DNA from: Pisolithus tinctorius
Lineage: Eukaryota > Basidiomycota > Agaricomycetes > Boletales > Pisolithaceae
Assembly (NCBI GenBank): GCA_024663395.1
Contig: JANFAH010000003.1
Location: 1,116,001-1,180,000 of the forward strand
Length of the DNA: 64,000 nucleotides
Reading direction: 5' to 3'
A program made the translations under genes and the position numbers. The notes below the pieces were generated by a model. It was not told where the DNA came from and did not search any database. It was given only the letters and a program-made list of their open reading frames with translations. Positions 10,440-21,179 of this stretch are shown in pieces (position 1 is the first letter of the stretch; each line of letters opens with the position of its first letter).

Positions 10440-11150
10440 TAGCTGCGCGGAATTGGACGAATGAGGTGTCCCCATGGAGCGTTCACTGTGGGGTGTGGGC
10501 TCTCCGAAAGCGAGAGGAACAGGGCAGAGATGCACGAGATACAACTGCAAGACCTCAAAGATGGGGAGAGGAGAGTCTGCCAAACGACAACAGCTCAGCG
10601 ATTGGTACGAAACGCCGGATGATGGTAGGGGACTTGTAAACGAACATGGCGGGAAAGTAGTCATGACAATTGGCTCACCCAATCCCGAGTTACTTGCAAT
10701 TGTGTCTCACAACCCTCTAAACATGAAAATGGTGATATCTCTGCAATGGCCACACGAAATTGGATGAAAGAGGCGTCTCCAGGAAGAGCTCAGCGAGGAG
10801 GATGGACGACCCTGAGAGGAACGGCGCAGAGAAGTGCGAGATACGATGGCAAGTCCTCAAGGGTGAAGGGAGAGCCTGCTGAACAACGACGGCGCAGGCA
10901 ATCACCACGAAATTGTGGGAGACAACAGGGAACGCTTAGACGAACAAAGTGAAAAAGGAACGGCGTAGATCTGCGCACCTGGTCCCGAGTTATATGCAAA
11001 GGCATCCTACAACCCCCAAGATCCGAAAACAGGCATACATCACAACGGCTTCATGGAATTTGATGAATGAGGCACCCCCAGGAACAGCTCAGTGAGAGAA
11101 ATGGTGAAGGGATGCACGAGATACGGCCATAAGACTTCAAGGGTGGGTCT
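10440..11150 (+). repeat. Three degenerate tandem units of about 300 bp
   Basis: Units begin near 10,440, 10,745 and 11,045. Each holds GAATT-GA-GAATGAGG (or GAAAGAGG), then CAGGAA-AGCTCAG, then a GCACGAGATAC/GCGAGATAC motif and TC-AAG-T-GGG. A further unit lies in the left-arm insert at about 6,106-6,260. No convincing gene is seen in 10,220-11,760; the frames here are short and not shared between units. Confidence 0.6.
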
Positions 11151-11169
11151 CCCCACACAAATGCAAAGA

Positions 11170-11760
11170 ACTTCAGAAGTGCTCAGCCTATCAGGACGCA
11201 GTCCGGATCAGCAGAGAGCCGCCATCGAGTAGTACGATCCTGCCCAGAAGCGAGAGGCGCAACACAAAGACGAACGAGATACACGCTCAATACGAGGGAG
11301 TTAGTATTCGTCTTGCCGAGCGACGGGCTGTGTCATTAATGGTGGTTCCGTCAACGAAACACCTTGTACAAGCGGGAACTGTATCCACAGGTGTTAGCAC
11401 TCCAACCACGAGATCGCATTATTTGACTGGCATAAAAATCAAACGGGAATAGCAAGGTACAGTACTTCGACAAAGCCGAATCAGCCATGGAGACACCCAT
11501 TTTCTACATGAGGCCATTCCCATCCATGGCATGGTATGACTACGTGTAACACATCGCTACAGATAGCTCCGAATTTCACTGGGGGTGCCAAGGGCTGACT
11601 GTATGCACCATGTGGTGAGAGCATCTTGATTCCGAAGGTCCAACACACAGAGCCAATTATGAAGTGGAAGTGCTAGTATGCTGAAGTACGCAGTTGTAAA
11701 TAATGATTTGCAATGAGAAAGACGACAAAAAATGATTTATATAAGAATACAATATCCATG
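11170..11760. other. Intergenic stretch, nothing recognised
   Basis: About 590 bp lie between the tandem units and the 3' end of the minus-strand coiled-coil gene. No long frame and no repeat partner were seen. Confidence 0.35.
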
Positions 11761-13492
11761 TCACCTCTCTGTGTTCGGCAATCCATCATAACAAAGAGCA
11801 TACCAGAGAGGCCGGTCCATCACCACCTCCTGAGTTTGGGGCAGACCTCCCCTAAGAGCTGAGAAAACACCAATAAAGATGAGAAACACCATGATAGAAG
11901 CAAGAATCAAGGCATGTAGCTTAGTTCCTGATAGCTTGTACCCTGCAGTGCGGAGTATCCTGCACCCGAAAATTGTCAACCAAATCCCCAACTGGATGCT
12001 GAAAGTTCGGATAGCAGAACATATTGGCACCACACTGTAACGATACAGGTGAGCCACCTATTATTTCGCAGTCATTCAAACATCAAGGCAGCTATGGCAC
12101 AAAATCAAACACGTACCAAGGGTTTCCAATCGTCGCTGCTTGGTGCAGCAGCTGTGCACTGCCATGAGTCTTCAGGGCCAGCTTCTTCACTGCCATTAAA
12201 CGCTGTTCCAGACGGAGTAGTTGGAAAACTACAGGTACTACAGAGCAGTTCTTCCTCGAGAGATAGCTGGGCTTGTGCCCAACCTTGAGACACGTCAGAG
12301 ATACCATCTCCGCTGATCTGTTCAAGGCTTTTTTTGACAGACTCCATGGCTTCTTGCATATCACACAAGGCAACCCGGATAGGGCCAATGTCGTGAGTAT
12401 GGTCCAACAGCGTCATGAACCCTTGAGAGAGACTATGTATCCCTGCCAAGGTCTGTGAGAAGAATGCCATATGTTTGTCTTGAGTGGCCCGGATTCCATC
12501 GGCTTTCTCCTCTAAAATGGTCAGCGGCTCGTCCAGCGAGAGCTGGGATGATTGTAGGCCGCTCAGCGAATCAGTGATACACTGATGAAGATCATCTATT
12601 GAAAGAATCACTAAATCTGAGGAACCACGGATACAGGCAACCTGAAACTTACCGTGCTTATCCCTAACTTGCTGCTGAAGGTCACGCCTACATGAGGCGA
12701 GATTGGTTTCCAAGTTCTCAAGGGATGTTTGGATCTCTTTCAAGCTGGCATCCTGAAACCCGTGTCAACAACCATAATGAGTCTGGATTTAACTACGCAC
12801 TTTGCGAATGCGAATTTTTTGCAGTGATGCCAGGCGCTTTTCCAAATTACTGAACTCCTCTGCAACCCGCCTCTGAGTGTCATCCAAATCGCATAGCTGA
12901 CCCTCATGATCCCTTAACGTCTCACCCACACTTTTCATCACATATTGCATACTTTCTACCTTTGTGGCTATCACATGCTATGGCCGAGTATCAGGAATTC
13001 GGCAATTGTAAATGCCATAACGAAGTTGCAGGCACACCTTGTCGTCCACCAGCTGCTCCTGTATTTCCTTGACTTCAGCAATTTTCTGACAAACATCCTC
13101 AAGGCATCTCTCTAACAGACTGTGATCACTGGCATTGTTAGGTTCCTCGGATTCTGGATAGTGACTGGTAATCTCGTCAGCACTGCAATTTAACAGCGGC
13201 GCCATGCATACCGTGTGGACAAAGAAAAGGAGTGAAGAATGAGTTCAAGAATTTGAGATGAATTGAAAAGGTTATCAGTGCAGAGCTCAAGATTTGGAAG
13301 ACAGGATTGTCGATCTCCTGCTATTGACTCCAGATTTGCGTGCTTTTGGAAGAGATGACATGCAATATCTGGAACCCGACCCAGTGGAACGCAGGCTAAC
13401 CCATCACTGTGCTGTACACAGGAAGGATCAGCTTGGACGAGATCCTCTAAGGAAAGCAAAACTTCGCTATAAGAATTTAGGGTTGAATCCAT
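11761..13492 (-). CDS. Coiled-coil protein with C-terminal membrane segments, multi-exon
   Basis: Minus-strand frames at 13,190-13,492 (M-D-S-T-L-N start), 12,978-13,205, 12,789-12,974, 12,105-12,743 and 11,761-12,057 follow each other with short gaps, as expected of exons separated by introns of about 50 bp. The middle is Glu/Leu/Gln-rich with heptad-like spacing (LRDHEGQLCDLDDTQRRVAEE). The last exon has two hydrophobic stretches, one being ALILASIMVFLIFIGVFSAL, so the protein is probably membrane-anchored. I do not recognise the family. The neighbouring SUN-domain gene at 20 kb makes a nuclear-envelope role conceivable, but that is only a guess. Exact splice sites are not assigned. Confidence 0.55.
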
Positions 13493-13639
13493 CTCGGGTT
13501 AGTGCCCGTGCTAGAGATGAGAGCTGAGCGCCAAGAACTGGCCAGAGTCCAGAGGGCGAAAGCAGATGGCTATGCTGTGCAAGTAGTAGTGTGCCACTTC
13601 CAGCAGAACGCTAGTGGATCAGTACAATGAGTGTGGTGA

Positions 13640-14460
13640 GAATTGGCAAGAAGGGAATGGGAGACAGGGAGCGAAAGCTAATAGTTGACGTTTGGCACCA
13701 AATGTAAAGCCAACTACTGCGGGTTGAATGTTGAATGTTGAGCTCTAGCCTGCAGACTCTCACCAAATATATAGTGTGATCACCTGAGGCTCAAAGACGG
13801 CGACGATGACCAGTTGTTAGGACTCTAAGTGATATGAAAAGGATAATCATATTCTTGGAGGACAAAGAAATTGCATAAACAGGCTAACGTAATCTGGTAA
13901 CCACGTCTATGAGGCAAGCGGAGCCGTCGAGTCTACGTCGCAGTCAATGCGTGACCATGCTCGAAATTCTCTCGAAGTGTCTGCAAGACTTGCTGTAAGA
14001 GATCAAAAGATCAGCGGCACATCGAGCGAATAGTCTTTCATTTATTACTTAATTTAGTTTTACAACCTCGTATTTTGGATTTACATGCTCGATAATCTCG
14101 CATTTTTTCATTGGTCAAATTCAAATGTCACGTGTACGTCGAGATCTGCGCATAGCTTATGACCATGTCCCCCGTTCCCTATCTTTTCCGATCCTTCCAG
14201 ATAGCAGTCGGAATCCGCCTCACAATGGTACAAGCTTCAGTTAGAGCAGTTTATTTCAGGTCAGTAGCAAAAATGATGACCACCACATGGAGCTTGGGTT
14301 GAAATCATGCATGTTTAGATCTTGACTATGTCAATACTCAACTCGTTCATAACCAAATGTATGGATACCGCCTCCCACCAATGCTGATCGAACAAGTTCA
14401 GAACTTTGTCAACTACCATGAGAGTGCGGTCTTTTCTGCCAAAGGAACTCGGGATCGGAT
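13640..14460. other. Intergenic region between divergent genes
   Basis: No supported gene. It is probably the shared 5' region of the minus-strand coiled-coil gene and the plus-strand velvet fragment. There is an AT-rich patch at 14,036-14,110. A few codons upstream of the velvet homology (about 14,380-14,465) may be a decayed velvet exon. Confidence 0.4.
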
Positions 14461-14468
14461 ATCATAGG

Positions 14469-14960
14469 TCGACCCTCCATCAATAATCACATTGCCCAAT
14501 GTTTCGCATAGGTATGCTCATAGTTTCTTGCAAAACCATTATTACTTCATGTTTACCAGCCTTGCCAAATCCGACACAGAACTCCACTGGCTGAAGGTAT
14601 GTCCTCTTTTTTTAAATTCAGCCAGTTCTGTGTGTCGACCGGACCACAAGGACGGAAAGACCCGTTGCACCATGGGTTCCGTTGTATCATCGCTCTACCA
14701 CTTCAAAGACACCGAGAATCGAATCGAAGATGCCAGGTCCTTTGTATTTCCGGATCTTGGTGTACGAACCGAAGGAAGTTATCGTCTTACACTCGGTCTC
14801 TTTGAGGTCGTAGGGTAACGTCTTCACACTCACTTACAATCCCTCGTTCCGAACGTGCTTTCCTCCGAGCACCACCATTCATCACTGCAAGTCTATCTAC
14901 TCCGCACCATTCTACGTCCACACAGACAAGAAGTTCCCTGGGGTGGAAGGTCCTTTCTCA
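14469..14960 (+). pseudogene. Velvet-factor domain fragment (VeA/VelB/VosA family)
   Basis: Three exon pieces are visible: to 14,596 (ending SLAKSDTELHWLK), 14,651-14,814 (DGKTRCTMGSVVSSLYHF..., FPDLGVRTEGSYRL), and from 14,870 (HHCKSIYSAPFYVHTDKKF). Introns are 14,597-14,650 and 14,815-14,869, both GT-AG. The string G-SVVSSLYHFKD...F-FPDLGVRTEGSYRL-L-LFEVVG is diagnostic of the central and C-terminal velvet domain, the fungal DNA-binding fold of developmental and secondary-metabolism regulators. The N-terminal half (R-R-P-I-D-P-P region) is only hinted at by V-D-P-P-S-I-I after a TAG, and no start is seen. I call it a truncated gene or a captured fragment. Confidence 0.8.
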
Positions 14961-14970
14961 TTCATAGGTG

Positions 14971-15900
14971 TCACCATGGGACGATGAACACAGGAAATCC
15001 ATTGTTTTCGCCAATGGCCCTGGCAAACATCCCCATCATGGCCCGATCAATAATGCATTGACATTGAATACCAATGTACATTGCAGCGACCTCAACACCA
15101 CCGAGCGCAAATTCAGGCCCCCCAGCATTCTTCCTCCCTGACCTACCACTACCACACTCGACCTGATGTTGGGCGTCACAATTGCTCCAGGGGCCATCAA
15201 ACCCTCTATCCCTCCCCCACCCAGGCACAATGTATGAACTTCTCAACGTACCTCCAGCTAATATCCCCCCACCTCCCGGTGCGCACATCATGGCTTCACA
15301 AGTGACAGCATACAATGGGTCAGGGACATGCCAGCTAGTGTGATTTTGTGGATGTGAGTGAGTTTATTGGCAGACGAGCGAGTGGGAGCAACAGTGCGAG
15401 GGTAGCAGGAGCGAGAGGGAGCGCGAGGAGCAGGATTATCGATAAGCAGGCAAGAGCAGCGGTGGCGGCATGAGGCGGGTGGGCGAGCACCATTCCAATT
15501 GTATTTGTACATAGCAATGCATAGGTCCGAATGCAATCACCAGATCAGATTTTATGGGCTCATTTGACATAGATCGTTATAGGATGATGAAGCACAATAA
15601 GAGACAAAATACAATCTATGGAAAGCTATGGAATAGGTGGACATAGTGTCGAGTAGCTCGAGCTAGCAAGAATAGCTATGGAGCTGACCTATTCTGTATG
15701 CGAGACAATGACTATAGCATAGATCTAGATACATAGACGTTGCTCCCCATATGTCCAATTCTCACTGGGTCTAATTACCCAGAGGATCTCCACCACTGTC
15801 TGCCAATACCCAGGTGTCTACCACTATGTCCCAAGACCAGTGGCTCTTTCATCAAAGCTCACCCATTGACAAAGACAGAGTCACTCAAGTCATAATATCT
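14971..15900. other. Stretch without a recognised gene
   Basis: Frames on both strands (for example 14,971-15,315 minus and a Pro-rich plus-strand reading to about 15,290) have no recognisable motif. The plus-strand reading could be a proline-rich tail of the velvet gene. Repeats of ATAGCTATGGA and related strings occur around 15,600-15,680. Confidence 0.3.
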
Positions 15901-15912
15901 CATATACCCACC

Positions 15913-16575
15913 ATGGCCGCAGTCCAAAAGGACGTGATACCATTGATGCTGCAGCACTTTGTGCCACCAGCCCCAGGTGTTTCACAGTGAGTGGTCTTCT
16001 GGCAGTGACTGAAAGCCCAATTTCAATCTCAAACAAATGCTTTCAGTGTTGATGCATCCTCTCGTCATCCCGAAGGTGAAACACAGGTAGAAGACAGCAC
16101 ATCCATGTTAGTCCTTCAGGTGATCTTACGTGTTGGAAACTGACATCGGAGTTGCCCACAGCTCTGACGAGGCTAGTCAACCCTCAGCTGGGCACACATC
16201 TCTGATAACTGTATGTCTTGGTATTTCACATGAATATGTATTGTTGAAAGATCGCAATAGGTGTCTCCCTGGAGGCTCAACAAGTTTCGTGATTCTACAG
16301 GAGCATTCCATTGGTTTAGATCGGAAGGAAATGATCCCCTCAGCTCTCCACCCTCTCATGTTGAGAATGTTGCAGAAGGTGACATCTTTTTCTACTGGGT
16401 CAAAAGTGTTAGTAAATGTCAAATGTGGATTTGGAGGCGTGTTGGCGGGGCGAGCACCTGGGTACTGGTCCAGGAGGGAGAGCGAGTCTTAGGCAGGGAC
16501 GGTATTATGCGGTATCTCGTTGTTACTGATGGTCATCAACCATCCTTGGTACAAGCTGCTACGTGGGAGAGATGA
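15913..16575 (+). CDS. Hypothetical protein with a C-terminal GDIF/W-rich domain
   Basis: The start at 15,913 (M-A-A-V-Q-K) is followed by an intron at about 15,990 (GTGAGT...TTTCAG) that keeps frame into HVDASSRHPEGETQ. Further splicing leads to the last exon at about 16,260-16,575. The C-terminal domain reads GDIFFYWV...QMWIWRR...WVLVQEGERV...RYLVVTDGHQPSLV. The same arrangement occurs at 26,464-26,676 minus (GDLFVH...AWMWRE...WTPVQEG...YCLFIAGSGEPSWV). I know this only as a family of fungal hypothetical proteins; the function is unknown. The middle exons are not resolved. Confidence 0.5.
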
Positions 16576-16714
16576 TATAGGCAAAGGCAAGCGCAAGCGC
16601 TTGTAATCCTTTCTTAGCACAATATCCTCCCACCTCACACTCCGACTGGGAGAAAGTACTGGTATTGCACATAGCATCTGTATCAGTCTAACTGGAATAA
16701 TTTACAAAGGACTG

Positions 16715-17560
16715 CTATAAGCTGCATGGTGCAGAGCACACACCCTGCCCCGCAAGCCAGCATGAAGAGACATGCATCAAATCAAGGTGGGGTTGAGAGA
16801 AGCATAACATGAGCCTGACCCACGGAGTCCACAAGCACCAAAAAGTGCTCAGGCATTTGCCCTTCGTGATAGGCTGCACAGTTGGGATGGGAGCTGCGGC
16901 AGCAGCATACAGCTGTGTGGTGTCTAGCAACTGTTGAGTGCGCCCGTGACTCAGCCACCCAAACCGTAGCCCTATTTGAGGTTGCACAAGGGTGAAGGGA
17001 GTGGAAAAAAAAAAAGAAAGTCGAATTAACAAACCTTCTCCTCGGTTAAGGTTCAGGGAGGATAGCGGAGGGAAGTGCATTTCGATGGAACCCAGTGACA
17101 TAGTCAAATCCAATCCCTACAAAGAATCTTGGTTGGTCTCCGAAGTCAAGCCATAATTGTCCTGGATGTGGAAAGCAGCCAAGATAGTCTGATACATGTG
17201 CGCGACAGCCTGTGAGAAACTAGAACCAAAAGTCGGGAGCAGGATGGATTCATCGTCCACCTTTGCCTCAAACTCCGACGCATCCTGGGTGGTGGCATAT
17301 TCCCTCCGCTCAGAGAACAAGTGGACGTTGTCAAAGACTGTCTCATGGGTGAACCAGGTAGCCGAGTCGAAGAGATCTACATAGCATGATCCTAGCTAAT
17401 AGAGAAGGGGTCGACGTACATTGATTGGCAAGGTGGTGCTCACGTAGCGGCAGCCCACTAGAGTCTTAGAAAGGGCTGTCAGAGTTGAACTGGTCCGCTT
17501 AGCCACCTCAGTTCAATCCAGTTCACCTCGAGGCAGCACTGACGTCTTGTGCATGTATTC
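16715..17560 (-). CDS. Hypothetical protein, multi-exon
   Basis: The clearest exon ends with a stop at 17,117 and reads FDNVHLFSERREYATTQDAS...VDDESILLPTFGSSFSQAVAHMYQTIL. Its acidic and aromatic composition and lack of low complexity suggest real coding sequence. Upstream pieces (about 17,400-17,560) read as Leu-rich sequence. I do not recognise the family. It is divergent to the WD40 gene beginning at 17,596. Confidence 0.4.
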
Positions 17561-17595
17561 AGCATATTTGTAGACCTCCTGCTATCGCAGTTGGC

Positions 17596-19263
17596 ATGCC
17601 CACATTTCAACTTGCCTTTGATTTGATGGGTAGTCATAGTGACTCCATCAACACCCTGGTCTTCTCTCCTTGTGGACTCTATTTGGCCAGTGGTGGGAAT
17701 GATGGATTGCTCATTGTCAGGAGGGTGTCAGACAGTGCACCTTTATACATATTGGTTTTCGAAAGTCCAGTCGCTGCACTGACATGGCACCCCACCTCAC
17801 AAAGTCATATTTTATACTGTGGGTGTGGGAATGGAGCTGTATCCTGACTCAAGGGTCTTGGCATTGTAAGTTACACTTCCTGCAGATTTACTGACTTCAT
17901 GAAATATCTCAACATAAAGAAGATGACATTCTCGCAGAGGTCCATATGGCTCGGTGTCACAGGACAAGTGCACTGCATCGACTATGATGCTCACACTCGC
18001 CGCCTGGGTGTGGGTGTGGGGCAATTGGTTCTCGTTTCTTCTGAGTCGGCCACAGGGAAGAGCTTTCTCCACATGTGAAACTGCAGTGCACTGATCATTG
18101 CACAACTTCTTACAGGTGACTTTTGTCGTAGCATCCAACTTTCTCCTCCAGAGAACATTCGCACTGCAGGGTATGATGACAGGCTCCGTCTGTTGTCATT
18201 CCATTTCTATGATCGGGGTAATAAGGCCATCACTGCATACTTGAACCACGGAGTAATGTAAATGGTTTATCTGATAGCAGCCCATAAACCCGTACTCATA
18301 GTGCATCACCTGTCGTACCCGTGTACAGTGCATGGGACCTGCAGAACTGAACTTTGATCTGGCAAATTGAACCAACTCCTATGTCTCCGCAGATGTAAGT
18401 CCTTCGATTGACATCGCAGTGTGGCCACTGACCCATTGCATAGTGCAAGTTCTGCGCTTCTCCGTCACCATGGGTTACTGGCTGTAAAAGCAATGCATGC
18501 GGGTGTCCGCATTTACGATGTTGGGAAATCACACCACTCCAGCCACTTTACACTACCACATGAACCAGATCATTGTTATCCTACCAGCCTCGCATTTGTC
18601 CTGGATAATGCCATCGTGTGTGGTACTAATTCTGGCAAGGTTGTAATCTGGGTGCCGGGTGACAAAGAAGCCATGCAAGTTCTGGATCAGAAAGGTTTAT
18701 CTGGTTTCTTCGTGACATCACTCACAACTAGTCACTGAAATTCCTTCACAGGAGACATAATCCAAGCCGTTGCGGTGAGTCAGTAGCTAAATCATGTACA
18801 ACTGCTTCCTCATGAACATGGGAATTGGTCAGTCATTTGATGGTCGGCATAGTAGTATCATAGCCCTTGGGTCCTCCCACAAAGGGTGCACAACATATAT
18901 TTCTATCTGGTGGGCAAGTAAGTGTTTCCATCCTTGCCATTTCTTCTAACATCTTGCGGGAAGACAATGATGCCAAACACAGGAGGATTTACCGATCAAT
19001 TCACCTTCATGTCTCTGTACGTTCCCTGCTGCGTAACAATAGATAGTGCCGCTCATCCGCCAACGTGGCAGCATTTGTCCCCATGTGTATTACTGTCTAT
19101 GCTCTTTTCTGCCCTGGTCTTGTTTCTTGCGATTGGAATCAACCACAGGCTACTCGATAATTCTTTGCGCACTGGGGTGAGTATCAACTTCATGATGTAC
19201 ATGCGTTACATTCTGATATCATTTGTTGCTACAGATGTCTTTTGTTGCCCGGTGTACCATTGA
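17596..19263 (+). CDS. WD40-repeat protein with C-terminal membrane segment
   Basis: The first exon (from 17,596) begins MPTFQLAFDLMGSHSDSINTL, followed by VFSPCGLYLASGGNDGLLIV, a canonical WD40 blade. Later pieces are VTGQVHCIDYDAHTRRLGVGVG (about 17,960), ENIRTAGYDDRL (18,150) and HAGVRIYDV...AIVCGTNSGKVVIW (18,421-18,738). The last piece (to 19,263) holds a hydrophobic helix (LLSMLFSALVLFLAIG). WD40 propellers are protein-interaction platforms; here the membrane tail suggests anchoring. A paralogue lies at 33,848. Some exon frames contain stops (for example after VWDLQN at about 18,348), so the gene may be decayed. Confidence 0.65.
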
Positions 19264-19555
19264 GATCCTCAATGCAACCATAGCAGGACTTGAGGATATT
19301 GCAATAAGGTTGTCCTGAGTTAGGCGAGGAGACATGGGTGGCAGAGAGAGGAGGGCACACGGATGGCGTAGTTATGTACAAGCACACGTGTACGGTACCC
19401 AACGTACCACAGTGGTGGCAGTTCTATAGCGCAGAAAATGCCAACACTAGCTAGTAAGCGCCTTCCCAGAACGTCTCGAAACTATGGGGGCATTATCAAA
19501 AAGATACATGCCGTCCACGACAGGCTTTTTAGGGTAAGATATGTCGCAATTGTAA
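19264..19555. other. Intergenic stretch between convergent genes
   Basis: About 290 bp lie between the convergent WD40 and SUN-domain genes. Nothing specific is recognised. Confidence 0.4.
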
Positions 19556-20770
19556 TCATGTCCTATGCTCCCCATATATACCTACTTGATATAGGCACAT
19601 CAGTTCGCCACCCCAATTGTCCAGGATCTCTAAGACTACTATGCCAAAATCCATGCCAGTGGCGGCTACAGAGCCAAGGATTGGAAATATCTGGGTGTGA
19701 TTGGTTGCATGGATGTTATAGTCAAAGGAAACCAAAGGGATGAAAGGCATGCCATGTGAAAGGGCGGGTGTGGCACGAGCCGCAAGAAGTTCCTGTAAAG
19801 TGCCCGTGGCACTATTACGCAGCGAATGGTACTTGACCAGGTTATCTTTTCCATCGACCATTCCCCACAGCAGCAACTTGCGGGGAGCGAGTCCAATGGT
19901 GTTGGTAAGCCCAGCTGGGATATGGTCAACCATGACATGCGTCACACGGACAACCTCCCGAAACGCAACTGCTATTTGTCCGAGTCGGTCAGGAAGATGC
20001 CAGCATGCACCTTCCTGCAAATCATCCTCCAGAGCTGCGCATGCAGAGCCTGTCTTGCCCAATAGTTTGTTGACCCAAGAGTCGTATGCATGAGATGATG
20101 TTGTTAGGGGCTTCAAAACTATTCCACCGTTACACCACGATGCATAGTCATGCAGATTGTGGGGGACGGGCTGGGTGTTAATCGGCGTCTTCCAATGGAG
20201 GATGTGGTGATACTGCTGTATGATTTGCGAAACAACAATTCGGGTATGGATGACATCGGCTCTGGGTACTCCGGAAGCTGCAAGAAGCACAGGCGCCCCG
20301 GACACATAGACGAAGTGAAGTAGAGACAGTATTACAAGCAAGCTCGTGAGGCTGATCCATGTAAAATTCGGTACACGAGGACTGGTTAAGCCATTGTTCC
20401 ATATTGCGGGGGGGGAGCGATTTCGGGAATTGAATATCTGAGGACTCGCCTGGGTGCTGGCTGTGTAGAATGGTTAGTACTTCATTGATGCAAGGTGTAA
20501 GTACAGCACACCAGGAGTTACACGCATCTGCAAGAATTGAGTCTGTTGTCGGATCTCCGAGGAAAGTCTAGAGCTCACTGTAGGCTGACCTACGCCTTGG
20601 AAATCAGGCCGAGGAGCCTGCTTCTTGACCTGAAATCGGGAGGACCGACAAGCTCTGGCATCAAAATCATTTCGCCTGAAAAACATGTGTGTAGCGTAGG
20701 AGAAGAGGAGCGAGGATATGAATGGTATGAGAATGATAACAAATGTTAATGATATATATGGCGTGCCCAA
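19556..20770 (-). CDS. SUN-domain membrane protein (Sad1/UNC-84 family)
   Basis: Two exons are supported: 20,770-20,524 and 20,460-19,556, with an intron GTGTAA...ACACAG of 63 bp. The spliced length is exactly divisible by three (383 codons). Exon 1 encodes a hydrophobic helix near the N-terminus (SLTFVIILIPFISSLLFSYA). Exon 2 has a second one (SLTSLLVILSLLHFVYVSG), then a SUN domain: DYASWCNGG, GACWHLPDRLGQIAVAF, VTHVMVDHIPAG, the APRKLLLWG core, and the typical end NWGGELMCLYQVGIYGE. SUN proteins sit in the inner nuclear membrane and contact KASH partners in the LINC complex; fungal expansions may have other roles. The reading frame looks intact. Confidence 0.85.
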
Positions 20771-21179
20771 GTACCCAGGTTACGCATTCACATTCCGAAG
20801 CACAGCATACAGATTGGAGGACAAAGAGGAGAGCACAAAGATAACCAGAGGACAAGCGTTGCGAACAAGCAGCAACATTCATTGAAAAAGCAGGGAAGAA
20901 GGAAGAAAGATGACAAATGGTGCTGGCATGCAGGTTGAATTTACCTACCGGTACTTGCATTTCGGACGTAGGAGACTTCAGTAAAGCAAGGAAACAGATG
21001 CATAGAGCGCCAACAGGTAACGAAACGGCATGCCCAACCATCGAGTGATGCAGAGGTCAGTCACTTACTGCAGAAAGGTCTCAGGTTACGAACACAAAGA
21101 ACTGCTTCTGACTACACGTTTTCCCTGCAATCTAAACCTCCAAAATCGGAGATCTGAGAAGAAAGGAATCGGTGAAATA

